Virus record (IMG/VR): IMGVR_UViG_3300027970_000904
Location: 1 to 47,711 of that record
Length of the DNA: 47,711 bases
Source of the DNA: a virus
Direction: 5' to 3' (one strand)
A model generated the notes under the pieces. That model made no database searches, had not been told where the DNA came from, and saw only the letters and a list, made by a program, of their open reading frames with translations. This document shows positions 36,954 through 45,146 of the stretch, piece after piece. Position 1 is the first letter of the stretch. Each line of letters opens with the position of its first letter. The position numbers and the translations under genes are program-made.

Positions 36954-39152
36954 TTATGGCACAAAAGTAATAATTCCATCAGTTTCAAGAATTTCATTAG
37001 GTTTACATTCTACTAAGAATCCATCCCGATCGACCATTATACTATGATCTTCAGTGACAGTTACCTGTTTCCCGTTCTCTGTTGTGATTTTATAAAGTTT
37101 TTTCCTAGTTTTATGTCGCATAACGTAACTAATTTTTGCCCCAGTAGGTTGCATATCATGTGAATTAAATCCAAGCACAGTGGAATCATTCCATACTCCA
37201 TACTCTTTTTCACCCACAACTGAATGCTCAATGCACTCATCAAAAAGTTGCGCTATTGTTTTATCACCATCGGTTGTTCTAATAATAGAATCACCAGTAA
37301 CACTGTCACCGTATACGATTGCATCACCGTCATGTTGATATTTTTCGGTGATAGTCTCGTTGATCTGACTCATCATGTGCTTTACGATCTGTCTACCGGA
37401 CAACGTAACTGACTGCCCGATACGCTTATCATAGAACCTACAATGCTCATTGAGAAGCGCGCCGTATGCAGAGTTAAGCAAAATCTTACGAACAAGCTGT
37501 CGCTTGTCATAATATTCGTACATATCAGTGCCATACGCTTCTTTAGCTTGCTTCTGAAGTATTTTACGTTCAGAATACCAACGTGAGAGCAATCCGGGAA
37601 TAATGCCTTCTTTCTCATAGGTAAAGATGGTCCCGTTCGCCGATAGCATATAAGGCTTGTGACTATCAAAAATCATCTTCCAAATTTCAGCAGCAGACAT
37701 CTCTTTTGATCGACCATCTTCATAATCGATGGTGAGCATAGTGCCGCGTTCTTGGTTCATGATAGCGGTATATTCTAATGAACCGAATAGGTTTTCCCAA
37801 AGAATAGCACCAATCACAGCTTCTGCATCGTCGCCGTTCTTTTTCTTACGCTTTTCTTTAGCAAGAGCAATACTCTTTTCATGCATATACTGATCAGTAA
37901 GTGTTTGACGAACCTGCCCGATAATAGTTTCTGGAGCCATGTTAAGGGCTCTGATGGCAGAGGGGTAGAGTGAGTTGATATCAACTGCGCCGACGTATTC
38001 GTGAATCCCCGTCTTCGGTACAGCAACATATGCACCTGCTGCTTGTTGTCCGTCACTAAACGAATCCCTACGCTTCTTGTCAGGGACGATAAATCCTCGT
38101 TCATGTGCTTCATTATAAACTGCCATTTCAATCATGGCCACCGAACCCATAACAGTTGGTAGCAGTACTGTGTTTTCATGCGCTAGTGCATTCGCAAGAT
38201 CAAGAAATTTGAGTTTGTTGTGGATCTTGAATACAAGCATAGTGTCTTGCCTGTTGTATTCTACGAAAGTTTTGAAGTCTCGGTTGTACAATTGATCCAG
38301 TGTGCCCTCATACTGAGTCTTGCGCTCGCCTAGTTCATATTCACCGATAGCATCGAGTGAATAACTATGTCGTGACTCGTAGTTATACTTCTTATACAAT
38401 TGAAGATAGTCCATATGAATTCTACCAACTAGATCATAGGTCTGTTCTTCTTTACCGAATCTCTCGTATGTGCGAGTCTTTGGTAGTTGTCCCATGAGGC
38501 AGAACTTGCGAGTATCATCTTTAGACATCACACGAGTAATACGATTTACCATATATGGAATGTCGTATCCTTCTGAGTTCCAACCAGTCAATACATCTGC
38601 ATCTTCGATCAGATCAAAAAATGTCTCGAACATTTCTATCTCACTGCGATATAGGAAAGTGTTCGGGAAATCTTTGATCAGTTCTTGGGCAGTCTCATCC
38701 GTCATGTGTTTCGGTGGAATAACTAACGTAACAAGCTGATCCAACCAATCTAGATAACAACTGATCGCTGTTACTGGATTGAATGGATCTGAAGTTGGAC
38801 TGAAACCCTTTTCAGGATCAAAGTCCACTTCAATATCGAAGAAACAAGTGTGAAGCTTTGGAGGTTCTGCTCTTAGGTAGTTTTCAGACAAACATCTGAA
38901 AATTACGTTGACATCACTTTCGAAAAGCTTTTTATTAGAATGAATCCTGCGCTCTTTTTCGAACTCACTGCGTTTACGGCTAGAGAAGCGAGTTACAGGA
39001 TCACCGTAGATAGAGCGATGCTTCCCTTTAGGATCCTGGTAATAAAGAACATAATTGGTATGATATTCTTTATACGCTCGTTTCCCGTCGGCGCCCCGCT
39101 CAACTACACGAATGCGGTCAGAATTGCTATCTAATATCGCATCAATATACAT
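36954..39152 (-). CDS. DNA polymerase, N-terminal half, followed by a split-intein N-fragment
   Basis: Residues 1-616 are family B polymerase: exonuclease motifs D106-I-E108, NSEGYD197 and Y299-x3-D303, motif A D391-INSLYPS and motif B K556-x3-NSAYG, ending in YGD616. At Ser617 an intein N-fragment of 116 residues begins (SVTGDSIIRTTDGD is block A; TVTEDHSIM is block B). This insertion site, within YGDTDS, is also used by archaeal polymerase inteins. It overlaps the dsbA-like gene by one base and is transcribed from the promoter at 39432-39459. Confidence 0.95.
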   Translation of the reverse strand: MYIDAILDSNSDRIRVVERGADGKRAYKEYHTNYVLYYQDPKGKHRSIYGDPVTRFSSRKRSEFEKERRIHSNKKLFESDVNVIFRCLSENYLRAEPPKLHTCFFDIEVDFDPEKGFSPTSDPFNPVTAISCYLDWLDQLVTLVIPPKHMTDETAQELIKDFPNTFLYRSEIEMFETFFDLIEDADVLTGWNSEGYDIPYMVNRITRVMSKDDTRKFCLMGQLPKTRTYERFGKEEQTYDLVGRIHMDYLQLYKKYNYESRHSYSLDAIGEYELGERKTQYEGTLDQLYNRDFKTFVEYNRQDTMLVFKIHNKLKFLDLANALAHENTVLLPTVMGSVAMIEMAVYNEAHERGFIVPDKKRRDSFSDGQQAAGAYVAVPKTGIHEYVGAVDINSLYPSAIRALNMAPETIIGQVRQTLTDQYMHEKSIALAKEKRKKKNGDDAEAVIGAILWENLFGSLEYTAIMNQERGTMLTIDYEDGRSKEMSAAEIWKMIFDSHKPYMLSANGTIFTYEKEGIIPGLLSRWYSERKILQKQAKEAYGTDMYEYYDKRQLVRKILLNSAYGALLNEHCRFYDKRIGQSVTLSGRQIVKHMMSQINETITEKYQHDGDAIVYGDSVTGDSIIRTTDGDKTIAQLFDECIEHSVVGEKEYGVWNDSTVLGFNSHDMQPTGAKISYVMRHKTRKKLYKITTENGKQVTVTEDHSIMVDRDGFLVECKPNEILETDGIITFVP

Positions 39153-39409
39153 TAATCAGTACGACCAACAGTCTCCAAGATATTATTTAGTTCAGCGTTT
39201 TCGTCATTCGTCTCATTCAAACGAGCCTTATGAGCCACTTTAATCGCTTTCTTGAGAGTGCTTGGCTTGATCTCAAGTTCCTCAGCGATTGCCTTAATTG
39301 TGTCATTGAGGCCTTCGTTTAATGCCTCAACCTCTTGTAATACACCCATACCTTCATGGACTAAGTTAGTTAGTTTTAGTTTAGCTTCGGAATTGAATAC
39401 TCTAGACAT
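39152..39409 (-). CDS. DsbA-like double-stranded DNA-binding protein
   Basis: An 85-residue helical protein from the ATG at 39409 (AAGGAG upstream); the frame extends to 39484 without signals. VHEGMGVLQEVEALNEGLNDTIKAIAEELEIKPSTLKKAIKVAHK resembles the DsbA protein of T4-like phages, which binds DNA and assists late transcription. The call is based on similarity of layout and location next to polymerase. A sigma70 promoter lies just upstream. Confidence 0.7.
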   Translation of the reverse strand: MSRVFNSEAKLKLTNLVHEGMGVLQEVEALNEGLNDTIKAIAEELEIKPSTLKKAIKVAHKARLNETNDENAELNNILETVGRTD

Positions 39410-39431
39410 GTTTACTCCTTCTAGTCTGTTC

Positions 39432-39459
39432 AGTATATAGCAACAGCAAAGCAAGTCAA
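39432..39459 (-). promoter_or_regulatory. Early promoter of dsbA-like and polymerase genes
   Basis: Minus strand TTGACT-16-TATACT with TTGC upstream of the -10. Confidence 0.7.
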
Positions 39460-39486
39460 GGTTTTTATTGAGCAGTGTGCCCAATA

Positions 39487-40200
39487 CTATTGGAAGATAT
39501 AATTGTGATCTGCGCCATATATCTTGATGTATTTTCCGGCTAAGAGGTCTGCCATCGCCTCAATAGGACTACCGGGATAACTGGAATCTGGCTTGATCAT
39601 GTTAAGCTCACCTTGTCTTACGTGTACGAGTTCGTGAAAGGTGGTTCTCAATATGTCTACCAGATTACGATTCTTAGCATAGACCCAGATACTGTCGGCA
39701 CCTGGCGTATGACCGCCGGTATGATGGTTGGTTTGGGCCTCTTCGGTGTCCATACTTAATTCGATTTTTACAGGATTCTGTAGGTTAATTTTCTTGCTGG
39801 CCCAATTGGCAAACTTCTGCACTTCATCAGCTAAATCAATTTCACTAGTTGTCTCGTTTAGCTTATTTTTTATCCAATGATCAGGTGTAGATTTGAATTT
39901 CTTTTTAAACAAGTCATGTAATGCTTTGCTGGTGATTTTGTGCTTACGAGCAATTTTTTTCATCAATGTGTCAATCGCATTATAATCATGCTTTGCGAGT
40001 GAGGGGAGTCTTTTGGCTAACTCTAACTCTGGCGCCTCGTTGATGCTCTCTCCGCCCCCGCCATCGCCCCCGCCACCTGACTCGCCCGAATCACTAACGC
40101 CAAAAAAGGTATACCCTGGATAGAAATATCCTCCATACGCCTTTTTCCCGGGCTTTTTTCTTTTACGCTTACGTTCGGTGATGAATTCAGTAGCTCTCAT
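39487..40200 (-). CDS. Zinc metallopeptidase with capsid-targeting-like N-terminus
   Basis: About 237 residues from MRATEFITE (ATG at 40200). ITE before Arg10 resembles the T4 gp21 site; more such sites follow (INE, LNE). A basic stretch (RKRKRKKPGKK) and a Gly-rich linker lead to a peptidase domain with HELVH (HExxH) and a downstream E-A-M-A-D, the usual zinc ligands. It may be packaged and injected, or process head proteins. A GATAAATA late box lies about eight bases before the ATG, with no clear ribosome-binding site. Confidence 0.75.
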   Translation of the reverse strand: MRATEFITERKRKRKKPGKKAYGGYFYPGYTFFGVSDSGESGGGGDGGGGESINEAPELELAKRLPSLAKHDYNAIDTLMKKIARKHKITSKALHDLFKKKFKSTPDHWIKNKLNETTSEIDLADEVQKFANWASKKINLQNPVKIELSMDTEEAQTNHHTGGHTPGADSIWVYAKNRNLVDILRTTFHELVHVRQGELNMIKPDSSYPGSPIEAMADLLAGKYIKIYGADHNYIFQ

Positions 40201-40268
40201 AATATATATATTTATCATTAGATATGGAAATGGCGACAATGTTAATTGCCGCCACTCCGTTAGTCTAT

Positions 40269-40832
40269 TTAGAAATTACGAGTTACCGAAACACCGACAG
40301 TTTCGTTATCGAAAGTACCTCGAGTACGATAGTATCCTGCACCAAATGAGGTCTTGTCACTAAATGCATAAGAAAGTCCGAGATTCAAACGATCTTCATT
40401 GAGGTAGTCATTCGCAAATCCTTCACGATGACGATATCCAGCAACCACTGACACTGGACCAAATATAGGCCTAGTAAGCTTCACGCCAGCACCCCAAAAC
40501 TCACCGTTGTTACCATCAGCGAGAACTCCCCCCAATTCGCCGTATACAGCAGTTTGGACGCCGAAGTAAGACGGACCGTCGACTCCTGCCTTGACAGAAA
40601 AGGCAGCTTGGAGCTCACCTTCACGAGCAGCTTGGTTAGCTTGAAGCTCAGCTCCGACATTAACCTTTCCAATAGTATCCCAGGCTTCGACCCTATATTC
40701 AGTCGAATCAGCACGGGCACCGCCCCGTGCATCACCAAAATGAACTTCACCTGTCACCATCGGTTCTGCTAAAGCAGGGGTAGTAAAGGCAACTAGCGAC
40801 ATAGCCGCTGCGATTGTAAATAGATTCTTCAT
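40269..40832 (-). CDS. Phage-encoded outer-membrane beta-barrel
   Basis: A 187-residue protein with a signal peptide (MKNLFTIAAAMSLVAFTTPALA, cut before EP), about eight amphipathic strands (VAGYRHREGF, GLSYAFS, GAGYYRTRG) and a C-terminal Phe (VTRNF) as needed for BAM insertion. It should be placed in the host outer membrane. A role in blocking superinfection or altering permeability is inference. Promoter at 40882-40910 and AAAGGAAA before the ATG. Confidence 0.85.
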   Translation of the reverse strand: MKNLFTIAAAMSLVAFTTPALAEPMVTGEVHFGDARGGARADSTEYRVEAWDTIGKVNVGAELQANQAAREGELQAAFSVKAGVDGPSYFGVQTAVYGELGGVLADGNNGEFWGAGVKLTRPIFGPVSVVAGYRHREGFANDYLNEDRLNLGLSYAFSDKTSFGAGYYRTRGTFDNETVGVSVTRNF

Positions 40833-40881
40833 GCTTTTCCTTTGTTTAAATCTGACTACGATTATCGATAGTCAGTAATAG

Positions 40882-40910
40882 TATATAGCATTGGCCCATG
40901 CTGTTGTAAA
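40882..40910 (-). promoter_or_regulatory. Early promoter of the beta-barrel gene
   Basis: Minus strand TTTACA-17-TATATA with ATGC before the -10, separate from the late genes around it. Confidence 0.65.
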
Positions 40911-40962
40911 TTTTTATCGGGTGATTGGGATAATGCCGGTGCCCTTTTTGCGGTAGCCATTT

Positions 40963-40994
40963 AAAAAGTGTCTCAGTTTTCACCGAGACACTTT
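40963..40994 (-). terminator. Rho-independent terminator
   Basis: Minus strand GTGTCTC...GAGACAC stem (10 bp including AAAG/CTTT flanks) followed by TTTTTAA. It ends the late operon whose last gene stops at 41020. Confidence 0.85.
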
Positions 40995-41019
40995 CTAGTT
41001 GATAGGAACACGAATAGAT

Positions 41020-41346
41020 TTAGGAATAGATGCTTTTCGGTGCAGGGGGTGCTGAGAAAGTAGCAAGAACTTCGTTGAACTTTTCGAGGCTCTGTGAAGC
41101 CAGTTCTTGCATTACTTCACGATCTGAAGGTATCATTTTGGAGTACCGATTCAGGAATTGTTGAATGATGTGGCGAGGAATTATAGATTTGCTACCGTCC
41201 TTAAACGTGATAGGATAGTTCTTAAGGTTAAGTGCTTTCCTAAGCTGCATAACAATATGAGGAATCTTGTCCTGTTCAGGATCGGGAGCTTCTTCTTCAT
41301 CCCAATCGTCGTGTGCCGATTCATTAAGCAATTCGTTAATCTTCAT
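41020..41346 (-). CDS. Small late protein with capsid-targeting-like N-terminus
   Basis: A 108-residue acidic protein. MKINELLNE ends in L-N-E before Ser, like a gp21-type cleavage site, followed by an acidic stretch (DDWDEEEAPDPEQDK) and a helical domain. It has both an early promoter (41402-41430) and a GATAAATA box near 41370, and AAGGA before the ATG. A strong terminator follows. Function unknown. Confidence 0.65.
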   Translation of the reverse strand: MKINELLNESAHDDWDEEEAPDPEQDKIPHIVMQLRKALNLKNYPITFKDGSKSIIPRHIIQQFLNRYSKMIPSDREVMQELASQSLEKFNEVLATFSAPPAPKSIYS

Positions 41347-41363
41347 GTCTTAATCCTTTGTAT

Positions 41364-41371
41364 TATTTATC
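41364..41371 (-). promoter_or_regulatory. Late-type box before the 108-residue gene
   Basis: Minus strand GATAAATA about 17 bases before the ATG at 41346; AAGGA lies between them. Together with the sigma70 site at 41402-41430 this gives early plus late control. Confidence 0.6.
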
Positions 41372-41401
41372 AAAGTGAAGCGAAATGCTCTTAGTAAATT
41401 T

Positions 41402-41430
41402 ACTATAGCAAACTTAGTTTCCGAAGTCAA
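41402..41430 (-). promoter_or_regulatory. Early promoter
   Basis: Minus strand TTGACT-17-TATAGT, with TTTGC before the -10 as at 1670-1698. Confidence 0.7.
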
Positions 41431-41906
41431 GCCTTTTTTATCAATTCTCGCCAAAAAGGACCTTGAATGGGGTCTGCACTTCTCTCTGGATATAACTGGC
41501 TGTTCAATTTTTCTATCCATTCTGGAGTCATGTGACGATTACGATATTGTCTAGGGAAGATATGCACTTCTTGAACCTGTGTTCCTTCTAAATCTTGTAA
41601 GGCGATCATTCGGTTTCTACCTTCGTGTCCTGAAACTCTAGCAGGACGAGAAAGATCACCGTCTTCCCATTCTTCAGGTATGTCTATCAATAGAAACGGA
41701 GCAGCAAGTTTTCCACCTTGTTCTAGATGTTGCAAGATAGCTTTTGAACTAGTTGGTTCTGTCAGGCGTGCGGCCAACTTGAGGAAAACTGATGGACGCA
41801 TACGGACACGCAGCCCCATATAATCAACGTTTTGGTTGTTAGAGGTAGCTCCCCAACCATTTACGTTGTCCATTTGGTGTTCAGTTAAAAATTCGTGCGC
41901 TCGCAT
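41427..41906 (-). CDS. ParB-like late protein with capsid-targeting-like N-terminus
   Basis: A 159-residue protein. MRAHEFLTE ends in L-T-E before His. FLLIDIPEEWEDG and VSGHEGRNRMIAL resemble the G-x-x-R-x-x-A loop of ParB/sulfiredoxin-like domains, also seen in the protein at 46442. The domain may bind or hydrolyse nucleotides; this is inferred from a short motif. The start is three bases after the lysozyme gene stop, and no strong ribosome-binding site is present, so coupling is likely. Confidence 0.6.
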   Translation of the reverse strand: MRAHEFLTEHQMDNVNGWGATSNNQNVDYMGLRVRMRPSVFLKLAARLTEPTSSKAILQHLEQGGKLAAPFLLIDIPEEWEDGDLSRPARVSGHEGRNRMIALQDLEGTQVQEVHIFPRQYRNRHMTPEWIEKLNSQLYPERSADPIQGPFWRELIKKA

Positions 41907-41909
41907 TGT

Positions 41910-43109
41910 TTATCCAGATGCAGGTTGATTATAAAATTGCATGATGGCATTAAATTTCTCTTCCCGATCGGATAATCCCCTCAAGCCTGAATTGATTGGT
42001 TTAGTGACTTCACGAGTATCTTTAAAATTACTAACTTTAGGTTGTACTCTAGTCTGCCAATACCATAGTGTTGCTTTAGCTGCGATGTCAGGACGTTCTA
42101 ACAGTTCGGGTTGATCTTCTAGCGGGAGACCTAATGCTTCGCCTGCTTTCCTATAATTGTAACGACCGGTCAATTGAATGTATCCGCGCCCACGATAGCG
42201 GGCGCCGTCACCTGGTTCAGTATTCCCGAGCATCTTGGCTTTCTGCGGATCATGTTGTATGTCGTATTTTCTAAAATAAGTGGGGCCACCAAACTCCTTT
42301 AGTGAAGTAAAGTTTTGAGTTTCATGGGCACATTGTGCGATAAGTTGTGCTAACTCTGCGCCCTCGATTCCGGCAATAGCAGCTTCTCTCCTAAGTGCCT
42401 TCGCTATTGGATTATTGATAAGTGCATTAACTCGTTGTGTTATTTCTGAGTCAACTTTTGGTAGTTGTTTGCTGATTGGTCGAGGAGTAGGAGCAGGTTT
42501 ATTTGGGTCAGGAAGAAAAGTGTGACCAGCTAAAGCTAGAGCACCAGCAGCCGCAAGACCCTTGGCCGCGCCCTTCCAACCTTCTTCTAACTCTGATTCT
42601 TTTAATGCCTGTTTGAGAAAATTTGCACCGATGACGACCGTGTCACCGACTTTTACTGATACTTTCTTACCAGGAATTATCTCAGCGTTAACGATTTGTA
42701 TCTTGTACTTTCCTTTAGGTGAGATATCAAGTATCTTACCTTTAAGGATGGAATAATGCGGATAGTTCTTAGTGAGATCAAGTACTCTACCTACTTCTTC
42801 ATATATAAATTCATGTAATCTCATAATTTCACCTTCAAACACACTTCCGCTAGGGCTGCCGGTTCTTCTGATAGCGTGAATGCCTTTACTACCTGGCTTA
42901 TTGGTACCGCGTTTTGTCAACGATTGTGTTTCACCAAGTTTTCTAGAACGATGTAGGAAAAGTCCCATTGTTTGTGGAGTAATTTTATATTCCTTAGCGA
43001 TATCAGCCCTGCTAAACCCTGACGCATACAGGTCAGCAATCTCTTGTTGTTGTTCAGGTGTTGGGCTAAAGGGAGGCCTTCCTTCAGTTATAAATTCAAA
43101 CGCTCTCAT
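41910..43109 (-). CDS. GH19 lysozyme with two capsid-targeting-like segments
   Basis: A 399-residue multidomain protein. MRAFEFITE (I-T-E site) is followed by a helix-turn-helix-like region (residues 15-52), then an internal MRLHEFIYE at 96-104. A beta-domain (SILKGKILDI...KVGDTVVIG, 120-160) and a hydrophobic stretch (AAKGLAAAGALALAG) lead to a GH19 domain (about 220-395) with CAHETQNF (Glu263) and YRGRGYIQLTGR. GH19 enzymes cut peptidoglycan. The internal ATG at 42824 has AAGGTGA upstream and may be a second start. Confidence 0.8.
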   Translation of the reverse strand: MRAFEFITEGRPPFSPTPEQQQEIADLYASGFSRADIAKEYKITPQTMGLFLHRSRKLGETQSLTKRGTNKPGSKGIHAIRRTGSPSGSVFEGEIMRLHEFIYEEVGRVLDLTKNYPHYSILKGKILDISPKGKYKIQIVNAEIIPGKKVSVKVGDTVVIGANFLKQALKESELEEGWKGAAKGLAAAGALALAGHTFLPDPNKPAPTPRPISKQLPKVDSEITQRVNALINNPIAKALRREAAIAGIEGAELAQLIAQCAHETQNFTSLKEFGGPTYFRKYDIQHDPQKAKMLGNTEPGDGARYRGRGYIQLTGRYNYRKAGEALGLPLEDQPELLERPDIAAKATLWYWQTRVQPKVSNFKDTREVTKPINSGLRGLSDREEKFNAIMQFYNQPASG

Positions 43110-44113
43110 CGCTGTGCTTGATCAGGACGTCCAAATAGATGATTCATCTCTTCTTGACTAGCAGTATTTTCCGTAGTAGAGTTGTATGCAGTTGGATACA
43201 TCCTTTTAATTCTTTCAATTTCTTCAGGAATATTCCAACCGCCCCGTGTACCCATTTGTTCAGATGCATTCTTTAATTCTTCTGAACGTGACGATAATGC
43301 ATCGGCGATTTTCTTCATCAAGCCAGGAAACAAATCAGCGAATTGATCTTCGCCCACGTTATAATCTTGTGTAGCATTCTTTAATTGACGAGTTGAAGTG
43401 TGCATCTGCCACTTGCCGTTTTTATCATCCATGTTCTTTTTATCAACGATACTAACGATAGGGCCATCTCTTGAATAACGTTCGAACCAAGTTAAGCCGC
43501 TGCTGCTTCCTGTGCAGAACTGTCCTTGAGCACCTTCTGCATTATTAAAGATATAGCAAGAACCATAGTTCAACGGAACAATAACATAATATCTGTCATC
43601 ATCAATAAGAACGATTTGTTTAGAATTTTTCTTCATAGATGCCAACTTTTCAGCATCGGCAATTTTTCTTAATGCTGCACCATACTTTTCTTTGCGAACT
43701 ACACTTTGCAGTTGTGCAATAGATGTAAAACGATTGAAGTCTTGATCTACAGGATCAAGTAAGTTGCGAACACTCAATGCTTTCCACGCACCTAATGCGT
43801 CACCGCCTTCGCCGTTAATGTCTTCATAGTCGTTAATGTGATTGATGTACAACTTTGTTAGCCAACTATCAAATTTACCATCTCTAGACAAGTCACCGTA
43901 GTTAGTGTTTGATAGAGTTCTATCGATCAGATCACTCCACATTTTAACTACATCTTCGTCGCTTGCTTTGGGTCCCAATCTTGCTAGCATAGGTCCAGGA
44001 ATGGTATGATCATGCTTAACAGCAATTGCTAGCATTTTTGCCATCTTGGGATCTCTGAGGACCTTCTCCCCTGGATTGGCTTCTGATAATTTAGTTCTTG
44101 ATAGTTGTTTCAT
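43106..44113 (-). CDS. Unknown late protein (335 aa)
   Basis: A 335-residue protein. MKQLSRTKLSE ends in L-S-E before Ala, a gp21-type site. The body has TLSNTNYGDLSRDGKFDSWLTKLYI, GSCYIFNNAEGAQGQFCTGSSSGLTWF and DGPIVSIVDKKNMDDKNGKWQMH, a pattern familiar from large phages but of unknown function. It could be a packaged protein. AAGG precedes the ATG; the stop overlaps the lysozyme gene by four bases. Confidence 0.65.
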   Translation of the reverse strand: MKQLSRTKLSEANPGEKVLRDPKMAKMLAIAVKHDHTIPGPMLARLGPKASDEDVVKMWSDLIDRTLSNTNYGDLSRDGKFDSWLTKLYINHINDYEDINGEGGDALGAWKALSVRNLLDPVDQDFNRFTSIAQLQSVVRKEKYGAALRKIADAEKLASMKKNSKQIVLIDDDRYYVIVPLNYGSCYIFNNAEGAQGQFCTGSSSGLTWFERYSRDGPIVSIVDKKNMDDKNGKWQMHTSTRQLKNATQDYNVGEDQFADLFPGLMKKIADALSSRSEELKNASEQMGTRGGWNIPEEIERIKRMYPTAYNSTTENTASQEEMNHLFGRPDQAQR

Positions 44114-44124
44114 GTCTAGCCTTT

Positions 44125-45144
44125 TTATGGGTGCAGCAACGATTGTTTTAGGTAATTCATGAGAGTTGTTAGTTTCTGTTGATCGCCGTTTGCGATATCA
44201 TCAATCACTTTTTTCACGCCCTCTTGATTTTGTGGTCCGCCTCTGCCATATCTCTCGACCCCTAAAGTAAAATTACCTGTTTCATCTGGATAAAAATGAC
44301 TTGCTGTCAGATACAATGCGGGTTTTAATCTGTCTTTTATTTTAGCGGGGACATCTTTTGGATCGTTGATTAATTCTTGTTTTATATTTTGTAAATTATT
44401 TAGGATCTCTAACTTCTGTTTTACTTTCTGGAAAGAATCGTTCTTTAATGCCGTACCAGTGACACCTTTAATGTCAGCGATTGCTTTATCTATATATTTT
44501 ATGTAGAGAGGACGTAATTTATATAATACTGCTTGCATATTCTGTGACTGGGGTGCGTTTGGGTCTAATGTGTTTGGTTTCGTAATTTTTCTGGCCACTC
44601 TACGGTCCGCGCGTAATCTGTCTACAGGTCCTGTTGTATGTGTAGATGCCCCGCGACCCCAGGCTAATTGACCGGCATTAATAGCAGACCAGTAGTTTCT
44701 GATTTGGCCGATAGTTTCTTTGATTTGCCTAAATAAGACATTAATACTACCGTCACTAAATTTTGTTATGCCCTCTTTACTAGATAGCACGACTACCCAA
44801 CGAGAACCATCCCACTTTATCGCACCGGTACCATCTTTACCTTGAATGAGTACATAGTTAGGTGATCTACTTTTGATGTCTGCCCAGGTTATTTTTTGTT
44901 CTTCTCTCCATCGGATATCGTGCGACATAGCTAACTCTTTGTGTACATACCTAACGAGTGCGTCAGCGTATGGACTTTTGCGAACGGCTGAAGTGATGGT
45001 TGAGTCTTCATCTAGAATTTCCTCAAGTAGACTAGTCACAGTAGTGTGCAGTGCTAAACGAGCAGGATCATTCGCCGCAACTCTGTGTGTCACTCTCGGC
45101 TTGAGGATGTTGATGTTTTCTTTAAATAGTTCTGTACTTCTCAT
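44125..45144 (-). CDS. Unknown late protein (339 aa) with Alt-like N-terminus
   Basis: A 339-residue protein. MRSTELFKEN resembles the start of T4 Alt (MELITELFDED), which is packaged and cleaved. The cleavage consensus is weaker here (F-K-E). The rest is basic and helical with KWDGSRWVVVLSSKEG and a long C-terminal helical part. No enzyme motif is recognised. It starts three bases after dps, so it is cotranscribed from the dps late promoter. Confidence 0.6.
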   Translation of the reverse strand: MRSTELFKENINILKPRVTHRVAANDPARLALHTTVTSLLEEILDEDSTITSAVRKSPYADALVRYVHKELAMSHDIRWREEQKITWADIKSRSPNYVLIQGKDGTGAIKWDGSRWVVVLSSKEGITKFSDGSINVLFRQIKETIGQIRNYWSAINAGQLAWGRGASTHTTGPVDRLRADRRVARKITKPNTLDPNAPQSQNMQAVLYKLRPLYIKYIDKAIADIKGVTGTALKNDSFQKVKQKLEILNNLQNIKQELINDPKDVPAKIKDRLKPALYLTASHFYPDETGNFTLGVERYGRGGPQNQEGVKKVIDDIANGDQQKLTTLMNYLKQSLLHP

Positions 45145-45146
45145 TG

